Source of the DNA: Novosphingobium cyanobacteriorum
Lineage (GTDB): Bacteria > Pseudomonadota > Alphaproteobacteria > Sphingomonadales > Sphingomonadaceae
Assembly: GCF_029436685.1 (NCBI RefSeq)
Contig: NZ_JAROCY010000001.1
Location: forward strand, 124,001-188,000
Length of the DNA stretch: 64,000 bases
Reading direction: 5' to 3'
The notes beneath the pieces were generated by a model. The model ran no database searches, had not been told where the DNA came from, and was given only the letters and a program-made list of their open reading frames with translations. A program made the position numbers and the translations under genes. This document shows positions 19,063 through 27,856 of this stretch, one piece after another. Every line of letters begins with the position of its first letter. Positions within the stretch are counted from its first letter, which is position 1.

Positions 19063-19211
19063 TTTGGAACGTCCTCCCTGATTGGGTTCCGTTCCACCTG
19101 CGTCCATCGCGTGCGGCCTCTCGTCTAAGCGGTGCCTTCATCAAGATGGAGACCCCCGAATAGCGAAACAATCAATTTTGGCAAGTAGGTCCAACACGAA
19201 AAAGTGCTGCA

Positions 19212-19228
19212 ATGCACAAAAAGTGCAT
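19212..19228. promoter_or_regulatory. NtrC-like palindrome upstream of torF-type porin
   Basis: ATGCAC-aaaaa-GTGCAT is a perfect 6+5+6 inverted repeat. It matches the TGCAC-N5-GTGCA core of NtrC enhancer sites. It lies about 150 bases upstream of the porin start, a typical enhancer distance. No canonical sigma-54 -24/-12 pair was found between it and the gene, so the assignment is tentative. Confidence 0.4.
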
Positions 19229-19229
19229 A

Positions 19230-19269
19230 AAAAGCGGGGCCGGGCGAGCCTTGGGCTCGCCCGGCCCCG
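19230..19269 (-). terminator. Strong terminator of the two-component operon
   Basis: A 16-base-pair perfect stem (19235-19250 with 19254-19269, arms beginning CGGGGCCGGGCGAGCC) closes a three-base loop. On the minus strand it is followed by CTTTTTATG. It ends transcription coming from the histidine kinase gene and separates that operon from the TorF porin downstream. Confidence 0.88.
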
Positions 19270-19413
19270 ATGCCGGACCATGTTGGGGGACGTCCGGCAG
19301 AAGGGGCTCCATCAGGATCGAACGCGGCACGCTGGCCACGAACGATCTTCTGCTTAAACGACTGACTTTGCCTGAATCTGTCAGCAGTGTTTAAAAGTGT
19401 TGCTCAATCGGTA

Positions 19414-20751
19414 TCAGCGGCAACCGGTCGCGCCGTGGAGCCGGATGGTAACGCGCAGTCCGCCCTCCGGCCTGTTGACCAGGGTAAGCACGCCGCCTTC
19501 CAGTTTGATGGCGCGGCGCACAATCGGCAAGCCCAGGCCCATGCCCGAAGTGCTGCGCCCGCGTGCGTTGTCAAGCCGCACGAAAGGCTGGAGCACATCG
19601 CCCATGCGAGATTCAGGGATGCCCGGGCCATCGTCCTCCACTTCGACGATGGCGTCACCGGCTTCTTCCCACACACGGACGCGGGCATTTCCGGCATAGC
19701 GAAGCGCGTTCTCGATAAGGTTGGAGATGGAGCGGCGAATGGCCACCGGACGCACCACGACCTCAAGGTGTTCAGGCCCGTCATAAGTGGCGTCGGCGCC
19801 TTCATCGGCCACGGTGTCGACAAGCGTAGTTGCCATGACTGCCAGATCGATTCGTTCACGCGGGATCGTTTCCGCACCGCTATCGACATAGGCTTGCAGA
19901 GAGCGGAGGAGATGGTTCATCTCATCGGTGTCGCGCATCAGGGCCGACCTTGTCGGTTCGTCCAGATCAGCGTTTTCTATGCGCAGCTGCAGGCGGGAAA
20001 GGGGCGTGCGGAGATCGTGGCCGATCGCCAGCATCGACTGCGTTCGGGCCTGCAGCGAACGGTAAATGCGCTGCTGCATCTGGTTGAATGCGCGGATCAG
20101 GTCACGCAGTTCGTCCGGTCCGCGTTCCTGCAATTCCTCAGGCGGGGCGGAACCAACACGCCGGGTGGCACGGACCAGATCGCGGATCGGGCGCAAGGTG
20201 ACCCGGAACAGCAGCCATGCCAGCACGCCGAGCAGCACGGAGGGCAGCAACAGGCGCGCCATGTCGAACTGCCAGGCTGCACTGCCATGGGTGCGGAAGC
20301 GGACCCACGAACCATCAGTGAGCTGGATCGACCCGTCGATGAGCTGCGGCGATCGACGGGCCTGCGTTTCCATGCGCAGGTTGTGACGGGCAAGATCGGG
20401 GGCAATTCCCACCACCTGGTCATAGAGCGCATTGCCCTTGGCCGTTGCGGTGACGGGCAGGGGCGCGGTGGGCGCCCAATCGAGAATGAAGCGCGCGGTG
20501 CTGAGCGCCTGCGCGGTCTCCCTGCGTCTGTCGGGCGGCGTGCGATCGAGCGCGCGGCCGACCAGCGTGACGTTGTCGGCAATGCGAGTGGCGTCATCGC
20601 GGCGCAGGGCGAATGCACCGGCCTGGTCAAACAGCACGGAGTTGACCACGAAATCGATGGTGACGACGACGAGCAGGATCGCCAGAAGGCGTTCGGTCAG
20701 CCCGAACCTGCGAAACGGACGCCAGTCGGTCGGTCCCAGGCGCAGCTTCAA
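19414..20751 (-). CDS. EnvZ-type sensor histidine kinase
   Basis: 445 residues. An N-terminal membrane segment lies at about 21-40 (RLLAILLVVVTIDFVVNSVL). A periplasmic sensor region runs to about 165, followed by a second membrane segment (LLLPSVLLGVLAWLLF). Next come HAMP (about 185-235), a HisKA domain with H245 in IGHDLRTPLSR, and HATPase_c with NLIENALRYA, DDGPGIPES and GMGLGLPIVRR. All catalytic boxes are present. Its start overlaps the end of the response regulator by four bases, so the pair is co-translated. The signal is unknown. Confidence 0.93.
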   Translation of the reverse strand: MKLRLGPTDWRPFRRFGLTERLLAILLVVVTIDFVVNSVLFDQAGAFALRRDDATRIADNVTLVGRALDRTPPDRRRETAQALSTARFILDWAPTAPLPVTATAKGNALYDQVVGIAPDLARHNLRMETQARRSPQLIDGSIQLTDGSWVRFRTHGSAAWQFDMARLLLPSVLLGVLAWLLFRVTLRPIRDLVRATRRVGSAPPEELQERGPDELRDLIRAFNQMQQRIYRSLQARTQSMLAIGHDLRTPLSRLQLRIENADLDEPTRSALMRDTDEMNHLLRSLQAYVDSGAETIPRERIDLAVMATTLVDTVADEGADATYDGPEHLEVVVRPVAIRRSISNLIENALRYAGNARVRVWEEAGDAIVEVEDDGPGIPESRMGDVLQPFVRLDNARGRSTSGMGLGLPIVRRAIKLEGGVLTLVNRPEGGLRVTIRLHGATGCR

Positions 20752-21509
20752 TCCGAAACGACCTCGGCCTTGAACATGTAACCGGCGCCACGCACGGTGA
20801 CGATGGGAGCGCTGCTGCCGCCATCGGTCAACTTGCGGCGCAGGCGGCTGACCAGCACGTCGATGCTGCGATCGGAACTGTCGGCCAGGCGCGTGCGCGA
20901 CAGCTCTATCAGCCGTTCGCGGCCAAGAACGCGCTGCGGGTTGCTGAGGAAGGTGGCCAGCAGATCAAACTCGGCACCGGTCAGGTCGACAATGGCGCCG
21001 CTGGGTGAATGAAGCTCGCGCCGGTTGAGTGACAGGCTCCAGCCTTCGAAGCGGATCGTGCTGCTGCGCTTGGTGCCGGGGCTTGCCGAGCCATCCTCTG
21101 CGCGGCCGTGACGGCGCAGCACGGCGCTGACCCGTGCCGCGAGTTCGCGGGTGCTGAACGGCTTGGCGAGATAATCGTCAGCGCCCAGTTCAAGCCCGAG
21201 CACGCGGTCTTCTTCACTACCGCGAGCGCTCGCGAAAATCACGGGTACGTCGCTTTTGCGGCGAAGCTGGCGGAACAGTTCGATCCCGCTGGTACCAGGC
21301 AGCATGATGTCGAGCACCAGCAGGTCTGCCGGCTCGCTTTCCAGCGCAACCCACATTTCCGCGCCTGTGGCGGCGGTGCGCACGGCATAGCCATGTTCGC
21401 GCAGGGCACGCGCAGTCAACAGGCGCAGGGGCCCGTCATCTTCAACCAACAGAATCGATGCAGCCGGCATAGGCTCTGTCAGTGGCACTATCGCTTGGGG
21501 TTTGTCCAT
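20748..21509 (-). CDS. OmpR-family response regulator
   Basis: 253 residues. The receiver domain (17-130) has the acidic pocket VEDD, phospho-acceptor D67 in LLVLDIMLPG, the conserved Ser/Thr around FASARG and Lys in LAKPFS. The winged-helix DNA-binding domain (about 155-250) ends with SIDVLVSRLRRKL and IVTVRGAGYMF. It is partner to the overlapping kinase. The start at 21509 gives a 16-residue extension before the receiver, and an internal ATG at 21470 (MPAASILLVEDD) is an alternative. A divergent TonB receptor and the upstream secreted-protein gene are possible targets. Confidence 0.93.
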   Translation of the reverse strand: MDKPQAIVPLTEPMPAASILLVEDDGPLRLLTARALREHGYAVRTAATGAEMWVALESEPADLLVLDIMLPGTSGIELFRQLRRKSDVPVIFASARGSEEDRVLGLELGADDYLAKPFSTRELAARVSAVLRRHGRAEDGSASPGTKRSSTIRFEGWSLSLNRRELHSPSGAIVDLTGAEFDLLATFLSNPQRVLGRERLIELSRTRLADSSDRSIDVLVSRLRRKLTDGGSSAPIVTVRGAGYMFKAEVVSD

Positions 21510-21544
21510 AACGCGGCGGTTCCCGGCTGAAGCGCGGCAGCCGA

Positions 21545-22168
21545 TCAGGACCCGCGGGCCTGCCAGCGTTCAAAGGCCAGCACGAGGCCGGCCACCTCGG
21601 CAGGAGCCAGGCCTGCGCTGACATCCCCCCCGCCGGCCTCGCGGAACTGAAGGCGCCACGGTTCGCGGCTGCCCGCGCGATAGCCGGCGGCAATCAGCCT
21701 GACGACATCCTCGGGAAGTTCGAACACCACCCGCGCACGGCGTGCATCGCGACCGAAGCCATCGCCGTCGACCGAATAATCGGTCCACTGTTCCACGCTG
21801 GTGAGCGGGGTTTCAATCTTGTTGGCCCCCAGCAGATATGTGACGCCGGAAAACCGCCGTTCCGCGCCCTGGTACTCAAGTTCATGCCAGACCTGCCACC
21901 GCGCCTTGCGCGTCACGCGGTCAACCACGGCTTTGAGGTGGACGTCGGTGGCATAGGCGCCCTGCAGCGCATGACCTTGAGACCAGGCATCCGCAGTAGA
22001 CATCACCGTAATGCGCTGGGCCGGATCGTCGGTCATCCGCACAGCGCGTGCGACTGTTTCAGGTCCAAGCCGGGCAAGGCCGCGCGGCAGTTCTTCAAGG
22101 GCAAGGGCCGGGGCGGCAATCGCGATTGCGGCAGTGCTGGCTATGAGGGCAACGATTCCATGCATCAC
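21545..22168 (-). CDS. Secreted protein of unknown function upstream of the two-component genes
   Basis: 207 residues with a signal peptide (MMHGIVALIASTAAIAIAAPALA). A mature domain of mixed alpha/beta character follows, containing WQVWHELEYQGAERRF, SVEQWTDYSVDGDGF and REPWRLQFREAGGGD. I do not recognise the family. Its GTG start sits in a GTGA overlap with a possible short upstream frame and has GGAGC before it. Only 35 bases separate it from the response regulator, so it is probably the first or second gene of that operon and may be a periplasmic partner of the sensor. Confidence 0.7.
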   Translation of the reverse strand: MMHGIVALIASTAAIAIAAPALALEELPRGLARLGPETVARAVRMTDDPAQRITVMSTADAWSQGHALQGAYATDVHLKAVVDRVTRKARWQVWHELEYQGAERRFSGVTYLLGANKIETPLTSVEQWTDYSVDGDGFGRDARRARVVFELPEDVVRLIAAGYRAGSREPWRLQFREAGGGDVSAGLAPAEVAGLVLAFERWQARGS

Positions 22169-22356
22169 GTTTGCTCCTTCGGCGCGGCAAGTTGCGCTTG
22201 TGCCTCTTCGCCTTTGGTGTTTGTGGGTCGCGAGCGGCGGGTGTTGCCGGGATCAGCGTTGCAAGCCACTGCGCGGACGGCATTCGCGCAGAAGGTGGCG
22301 GGCATGACCGCAGGCGCAGGGGCCAAGGCTGGGGCAACGATCGAAAGGGTCGGCAT
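22165..22356 (-). CDS. Possible 63-residue exported peptide, coupled to the next gene
   Basis: The frame starts MPTLSIVAPALAPAPAVMPA and has two close cysteines (FCANAVRAVACN) and a polar tail. Its TGA overlaps the GTG of the 207-residue gene, and the latter's GGAG ribosome-binding site lies inside it, both common signs of a real coupled gene. Against it, no good ribosome-binding site precedes its own ATG and no family is recognised. It may simply be leader RNA of the operon. Confidence 0.3.
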   Translation of the reverse strand: MPTLSIVAPALAPAPAVMPATFCANAVRAVACNADPGNTRRSRPTNTKGEEAQAQLAAPKEQT

Positions 22357-22571
22357 CGGTTTGCTCTGGTCTGAACTTTGCCCAGCCTACCTAGATGGCC
22401 TGCTTTGCAGGTTGCGTTCCCGATCGTAACATTTTGTTGCCCGGTGCCGGGCCTGTTCAAGCCGTCTGTCGATCAGCGACAGCCCGCATGCCGCCGCAAT
22501 CCGCCAAAGAAAGGAGGCGCGGTGCGACGAGAGTGCGCCTATAGCGCGTTGCACCAAAGGGAGTCGGCACC

Positions 22572-25490
22572 GTGCCCGTCGTGAGTTCTCGCCCGCTGGC
22601 CGTGGCAGCCCGGGCGCTGGCGTTGGCGTCATCGTCGCTTGCGCTGACTCACCAGGCATCGGCGCAAACCTTTTCTGCCGATGGGTTGCGCGCGGACCAG
22701 GCAGGGCCGGGCGAGGCCATTGTGGTTACCGGTCTGCGCAGTTCGTTGCTGGATGCCTTGCAACGCAGGCACGAAGCGACCGTTGCGGTGGATACCCTGA
22801 CGCTGGAAGATCTGGCCCGGACATCCGGAGCGAACGTGGCCGAGGCTCTCGATCGTCTGCCAGGCGTGCGGCTGGTGCGGGATATGACCGGGGAAGGGGT
22901 ACAGGTTTCGGTCCGGGGGCTGGGACCGGAATTCGCGCGGGTGCTGCTGAACGGCGCACAGCTGCAGGTTGCATCGGACGGTGGCACCAATGGCGGATCG
23001 CGTGGTCGCGGGGTCGATTTCGATCTGCTGCCAGCGGAATTCTTCGCGCGGGTGGACGTCGCCCGCGCGGCGGAAGCGGCGATGCCCGAAGGTGGGGTGA
23101 ACGGCACGGTTGACCTGCGCACCCTGCGGCCTTCGGACCGGCCCGGTTTTCAGGTAACCGCCAGCGGCCAGGCGCAATACGCCCGATCGAACCGGACGGT
23201 TTCCCCGCGCGGGGCGCTGATCGCGAACTGGTCGGGCAAGCGGTTCGGCCTCTTGGTGGGGCTTGCCGCGCAGCGCACGCGACAGCGGGTTGATGGTTTC
23301 GAGAGCATTGGCTGGACCGATGCCAACGTGCCGGATTGCGGCCCGGGCTGCGCATTGCCGGGGGATACGGGCAACGGCTTCAGCTATGCATCGGTGGTTC
23401 CGGCCAGCACCGGCCATGGACTGCGACCTGGCGATCCGGTGGACCTGGCCGCCACCTCGGGCCTGTCGCTGCCCCAGATCAGCGCCGGGCTGCTGCCGCG
23501 TCTCGCCCGCCAGCTCGCCCTGTCGGGCACGCGGAGGCGGACGGCGGCGATGGCGGCGCTGGAATGGCAACCGGTCGACCGGCTGCGGATCGCGTTCGAT
23601 GGCCTGCTGGCCAGTGGATCACGCAGTTACGAACACCTTGGCATGCAATGGTACGTTCGCAATTCAGGGCCCGGAAAGACGGCGCAGTCCACCGGCGGGA
23701 TGGTGCCGATCGGCCTCACCATCGATCGCAACAACGTCATCACATCGGGCCTGTTCGCGAACTCTGCCTTTCTTGCCGAAGAAACGCTGTATGACCAGCA
23801 CGCCCGCTTCCATATGGTCGGTGGCGAGGTCACGTGGCAGGCTGCGCCCGATTTCAGGATCGAAGCGAATGCCCGGACAAGCCGCAGCACTTTCAGGCGT
23901 GAACAACCCACGTTCCTGTTCCAGACCCCCATGCAATCGGGCATCGACGTCCTGTTTGACAACACGGGCAAGGCTGTGCAGCCGCTGATCACCGCCAACC
24001 GCGACCTTGGCGATCCCGGGCTCGGCTGGCAGTGGTCGCGCCTCAACATCCAGAACATCACGCGGCAGACCCGGACCGACAGCGCGCGTGTGGACGTGAT
24101 TGCTGGCGACCGGAAGCTGTCCCTGGCGGCGGGTGCCGCCTATGATCTCGGCCGGCGTCAGATCCGATCGTACGACAACAGCGCCGCCTACCAGCTTGCC
24201 GTCTGTGGCGCGGGTTGCACCGGCATTGAAGGCAGCGTGCCGAATTCGGCAATTGCCGGCTATCTGTCCCGCGCGCCGATCGTCGATTTCGGGCACCTGT
24301 CCTCCGGCGGCGTTGGCTACACGCAGTTCATTGCTCCCGACTTTGCCGCCCTGAAGCGCGATACGGGGTATCAGGCGTTCTCGGATGCGGCGCCGCTGGC
24401 AACCACGCAGGTTGGCGGCAACCCGCCGGGCGACATCGGCGAGCGGGTGCTGGCGGCCTATGTGCAGGCGAGCGGCTCCGTCCGGCTGCTTGGGCGCGAC
24501 GTGCGGGCGAACATCGGACTGCGCCGCGTGGATACGCGGCAGGATGTCGTGGGTGTCGCGCTGCTTAATGGTGAGGTGGTGACGATCGGTTCGCGCCGCA
24601 GCTATGCCAACTGGCTGCCATCGGGCAATGTGGTGGCGAGGATGAACGACCGCGTGAACCTGCGGCTAGCGTTCGCCCGCACTCTCAGCCGGCCCGATCC
24701 GGCGCTACTGCTGCCAAGCACGGTGTTCACCGATTCCTCCGCCCAGATTGCGGCCGCGGGCAACCCGCAGCTTCGGCCCTACACATCGACCAACTTCGAC
24801 GCTGGCATCGAATGGTATACGGGCGGTGTCGGCCTGTTCAGCCTGTCCGCCCTTTCACGCAGCATCGATGGCTTCACGGTGGTGCAATCGACGCGCGTGC
24901 GCTTTGCATCGCTGGGCATCCCGTTTGGCGCGCTGTCCTCCACCCAGCAGAACGTGCTGAACGACCGATCCTTCCAGACGGGCATTCCGGTGGCGGACCT
25001 GCCCATCTCGCTGACCCGCCCGATAAACCTGCAAAGCCTGTCCCTGCGCGGGATAGACATGCTGTGGACCCAGCCGCTCGACCATCTGGCCAAGGGCGCA
25101 GGGATTACCGTTTCGGCGAGCCACTTTGCACAAAGTTCGCAATCCGGGCTTGTGGCGCCCGGCGTGCCGCGTTGGTCCGGGGCGGTCGAACTGTTCTATG
25201 AACGCGGTGCGGTATCCGCCAGTGCGCGCTATGACAGGGTGGGGCGCACCGTGGCTGTGAACGGACCGCTCAACGGGCTCGATTTGGCACAGTACGCCGA
25301 TCCGCGCGGCCAGCTGGACCTGTCGCTGATCTATCGCATTCCCGGCTGGCAGGATCGCTTCAGACTGACGTTGACCATGCTCAACGCCACCAACGCCCCG
25401 ATCCGGACCACGCTGGGATACTCAAACGCGGCCTTCTCGGTTTATTATCCGGGGCCGCAGGTCACCGCCGGTTTCGGCGCGAAGTTCTAG
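22572..25490 (+). CDS. TonB-dependent receptor (intact)
   Basis: 972 residues with a signal peptide ending near THQASAQ. A TonB-box-like segment follows (EAIVVTGLRSSLLDALQRR). The plug domain contains VAEALDRLPGVRLVRDM, VSVRGLGPEFARVLLNG and VDFDLLPAEFFARVDV, and the long barrel ends VTAGFGAKF. The plug features LPGV and RGLGPEF are typical of the TIGR01782 receptor subgroup common in sphingomonads and Caulobacter, which often import sugars or other carbon sources. The start is a GTG preceded by GGGAG. It is transcribed away from the two-component operon, which could control it. Substrate unknown. Confidence 0.92.
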   Translation: MPVVSSRPLAVAARALALASSSLALTHQASAQTFSADGLRADQAGPGEAIVVTGLRSSLLDALQRRHEATVAVDTLTLEDLARTSGANVAEALDRLPGVRLVRDMTGEGVQVSVRGLGPEFARVLLNGAQLQVASDGGTNGGSRGRGVDFDLLPAEFFARVDVARAAEAAMPEGGVNGTVDLRTLRPSDRPGFQVTASGQAQYARSNRTVSPRGALIANWSGKRFGLLVGLAAQRTRQRVDGFESIGWTDANVPDCGPGCALPGDTGNGFSYASVVPASTGHGLRPGDPVDLAATSGLSLPQISAGLLPRLARQLALSGTRRRTAAMAALEWQPVDRLRIAFDGLLASGSRSYEHLGMQWYVRNSGPGKTAQSTGGMVPIGLTIDRNNVITSGLFANSAFLAEETLYDQHARFHMVGGEVTWQAAPDFRIEANARTSRSTFRREQPTFLFQTPMQSGIDVLFDNTGKAVQPLITANRDLGDPGLGWQWSRLNIQNITRQTRTDSARVDVIAGDRKLSLAAGAAYDLGRRQIRSYDNSAAYQLAVCGAGCTGIEGSVPNSAIAGYLSRAPIVDFGHLSSGGVGYTQFIAPDFAALKRDTGYQAFSDAAPLATTQVGGNPPGDIGERVLAAYVQASGSVRLLGRDVRANIGLRRVDTRQDVVGVALLNGEVVTIGSRRSYANWLPSGNVVARMNDRVNLRLAFARTLSRPDPALLLPSTVFTDSSAQIAAAGNPQLRPYTSTNFDAGIEWYTGGVGLFSLSALSRSIDGFTVVQSTRVRFASLGIPFGALSSTQQNVLNDRSFQTGIPVADLPISLTRPINLQSLSLRGIDMLWTQPLDHLAKGAGITVSASHFAQSSQSGLVAPGVPRWSGAVELFYERGAVSASARYDRVGRTVAVNGPLNGLDLAQYADPRGQLDLSLIYRIPGWQDRFRLTLTMLNATNAPIRTTLGYSNAAFSVYYPGPQVTAGFGAKF

Positions 25491-25495
25491 GCCGC

Positions 25496-25747
25496 AAACT
25501 CATAAAGGGCACCATCGAGGCGTCAGAATGGCGAACATATCGGGCCGAAAGGTCTGCCGCAGGGGCTGGTCGACCCTGCAAGGGCGTTTCGGCCCGAGAT
25601 GGAAGCCATTCTGACGTCCCTTCGGGATTTGATCAAAACGGCCATCTGCCGCGTCAGTCGGGCGTGAAATATCGACATGTTCCAGCGCCCTCCTTCCTTG
25701 CACCTGGCCGACTTGCCTCAAACCTCGATGGTGCCCTTCATGAGTTT
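25496..25747. mobile_element. MITE-like element with 25-bp terminal inverted repeats
   Basis: The left end 25496-25520 (starting AAACTCATAAAGGGCACC) and the right end 25723-25747 (ending GGTGCCCTTCATGAGTTT) are inverted copies with one mismatch in 25. A second nested inverted repeat lies inside: CGTCAGAATGGC (25521-25532) pairs with GCCATTCTGACG (25605-25616), and TCGGGCCGAAA (25540-25550) pairs with TTTCGGCCCGA (25587-25597). There is no room for a transposase. It sits six bases after the TonB receptor stop and before the convergent porin gene. No target-site duplication is obvious. Confidence 0.7.
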
Positions 25748-25781
25748 ATGGCCTGGGCCACGACCTTGAAGGCGGGCCCGG

Positions 25782-27146
25782 TCAGAATTTCAGCATCGTT
25801 TCCAGGCCGGCCATCCTGATCGGTCGGGAAGGCCCGGTCTCGCGCAGGAATGCGCCCGGCACGAAAAGCGAGAGCGATGCAGCGCAGGACAGGACGGGCG
25901 TGGCCTGCCAGCCCACCACCATTTCCACTTGCTTGCCGATGTGATGGGCCCTGCTGCTTCCGGGCGCGCGGATCAGCTGGCCTGGAACATCATAGATGCC
26001 ATCGCCGGTCGTCTGGCGCCAGAACGCGATGCCGGAAATGTCGAGACTGACCTTGTGGCCAAGATCGAGATCCAAACTGGGATGCAGGTTGACGATGTTG
26101 CGGGGGCCGATCGGGGACAGTTCGCCGAAGTACTTGCCCTTTGGAAACATGGCGTTGAAGGTGCCGAGCCTGCCATCGCCGCGCCGCGCATCGCCACTGG
26201 CGATATTGGCGCGCAGTCGCAGCCTTGGCCTGTATCGCAGCTCTGGAAAGGACAGCGAGGTCTCGGTCGCCTGTGACCACGCGCGAATGGCCGAGCCGGC
26301 AAACTGGCCACGCTGGATCATCGTCTCCCAGTTCCACGCCAGGCGGCCACGCTTGCCGAACAGGCGCAGGCCATAGGTTTCGCGCCGTTCCGCACCGGTC
26401 ACGCCGCCGAAAGTGGCCCGATCATTGCGATAATGCAGCCAGTAAAGGTCTGCGCTGGCGCCGCCACCCAGCCGGGTGGTGAGGTAGGCACCGGAAAGCC
26501 GCCGCACATCGGATGGGGTGTCATCGAAATTGCCCGGACCGACCTGCACGGGCCGCAACGCGAACAGATCAAGATGGAAGCGGCCCGTTTCGGCGAGGAC
26601 GCGGGCGCCATCGAATGCCTGTGGAATGTTGGGGCCATAACGCAGGCCGACCAGCCGTTCCGATCCCAGGGCAATCAGTTGACGCCCGCCACGCAGCGTC
26701 ATCAGGGTCGATCCGCGCAGCGGCACGCGCAATTCGGCAAAGCCCTGCATCAGGTCCAGCCCGGTCCTGTCTGCCGGGCCAGGCCCGCCGGCCACCCCGC
26801 GCGCATAGCCGGCAATCGGCTGAACAAATGCGCGCACCGGCCCGGCGTGGATGTCGGCATAGGGCATGGCGCGCAGCCACAGGTAGCCGTCGTCCGGTTT
26901 CTGCGCCCAATCTGTGTTGTCGAAGCCTTCGTATCGGGCCCGCAATTCCAAGCCAAAGGTGGCGCGGACCGTGCCCGAGCCATTCAGGATCACGTTCTTG
27001 AGCGAGTTGATGCCTTCGACCGGCGTGCTCCGGGACCAGTCCTCATCATAGCGCAGGTTTGTGCGGGCAACCTGCTGGGCGAAAGCAGGTGTCCGCAGCG
27101 CCAGCGCAAGCCCGATGGAGGCAAGTGCGGCGCAGACCCGCCTCAT
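25782..27146 (-). CDS. Alginate-export-family (AlgE-like) outer-membrane porin
   Basis: 454 residues with a signal peptide (ALASIGLALALRTPAFAQQ). Barrel strands follow throughout, including NLRYDEDWS, GLELRARYEGFDNTDW, LWLRAMPYADIHAG, GRQLIALGSERLVGLR and the C-terminal MAGLETMLKF. This is the alginate_exp barrel type. In many bacteria these are general substrate-specific outer-membrane channels rather than alginate exporters. It is the last gene of an eight-gene operon and overlaps the DUF1275 stop by four bases. It probably passes the operon's substrate or product across the outer membrane. Confidence 0.85.
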   Translation of the reverse strand: MRRVCAALASIGLALALRTPAFAQQVARTNLRYDEDWSRSTPVEGINSLKNVILNGSGTVRATFGLELRARYEGFDNTDWAQKPDDGYLWLRAMPYADIHAGPVRAFVQPIAGYARGVAGGPGPADRTGLDLMQGFAELRVPLRGSTLMTLRGGRQLIALGSERLVGLRYGPNIPQAFDGARVLAETGRFHLDLFALRPVQVGPGNFDDTPSDVRRLSGAYLTTRLGGGASADLYWLHYRNDRATFGGVTGAERRETYGLRLFGKRGRLAWNWETMIQRGQFAGSAIRAWSQATETSLSFPELRYRPRLRLRANIASGDARRGDGRLGTFNAMFPKGKYFGELSPIGPRNIVNLHPSLDLDLGHKVSLDISGIAFWRQTTGDGIYDVPGQLIRAPGSSRAHHIGKQVEMVVGWQATPVLSCAASLSLFVPGAFLRETGPSRPIRMAGLETMLKF

Positions 27147-27853
27147 CGCTGCATCTCAGCCATCTGCGGATGACGCGCGAATACCAGCGTGCCGCAAAGG
27201 ACCAGTCCTGCCGTGACCAGCAGTGTGGTGGCCAAGCCAGTGTGCAGTACAAGCAAGGCGCCGATAACTGCACCACCGAAAATCATCCCCACGGCGCCCA
27301 ATCGCGCCGGAAGGTTTGGGGCTGAGCCTGCCGCCAACGGGGAATCCGAGGCGAGCCCGGTGATTGTGAGCGTGAGTACCGTGGTCGTAAGGTCAGGCAC
27401 CTTCAATTGCCGGACGATCGCGTTGCGAAATCCCATCGCGCCCGAAGTCAGTGCCAGGATCGAACATGACCGCCAGTCGAACGCTGAGCCATAGCCCTGC
27501 AACCCGATCGCGGTGATCCCGGCCAGCAGCAGCAGGACTGTTTCGATCACCGCCGCCACGATCAGCCAGTGGCGCAGCATGTGCGACCCGGGCATTCGCC
27601 AGATCCGCCCGGCAATGGTCGCGCCGACGATGAATGCGCCCAGCGCCGTGAGATAAGGCAGCGGAGAGAAGCCCGGAGCGCCTGCTGCAGAGAAGGCGAG
27701 GAAGACCACGTTGCCGGTCATGTTCGCAGTAAACACCTTGCCCAGGCACAGGATGCTGGCGGCATCAAGCATGCCGGTGGTGGCGGACAGCAACAGCAGG
27801 AGCCGGAACAGCGGGGCAGGGGTCTTGAGCGGGACCGCTGGCTTGCTTTCCAT
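27143..27853 (-). CDS. DUF1275 (YoaK-type) membrane protein
   Basis: 236 residues with about six membrane helices. The family hallmark is near the N-terminus (LSATTGMLDAASILCLGKVFTANMTGNVVFLAF is the region; key motif FTANMTGN). The central motif GAMGFRNAIVR and the segment TTVLTLTITGLASD are also conserved. DUF1275 proteins are inner-membrane proteins of unknown transport function. It begins three bases after the DoxX stop and overlaps the porin start by four bases, so it is firmly part of the operon. Confidence 0.88.
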   Translation of the reverse strand: MESKPAVPLKTPAPLFRLLLLLSATTGMLDAASILCLGKVFTANMTGNVVFLAFSAAGAPGFSPLPYLTALGAFIVGATIAGRIWRMPGSHMLRHWLIVAAVIETVLLLLAGITAIGLQGYGSAFDWRSCSILALTSGAMGFRNAIVRQLKVPDLTTTVLTLTITGLASDSPLAAGSAPNLPARLGAVGMIFGGAVIGALLVLHTGLATTLLVTAGLVLCGTLVFARHPQMAEMQR

Positions 27854-27856
27854 ACG

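Noticed and set aside
19170..19195. Sigma-54 promoter for the TorF gene
   Set aside because: The TTGG...TTGC pair on the minus strand has 8 rather than 10 bases between the GG and GC elements.
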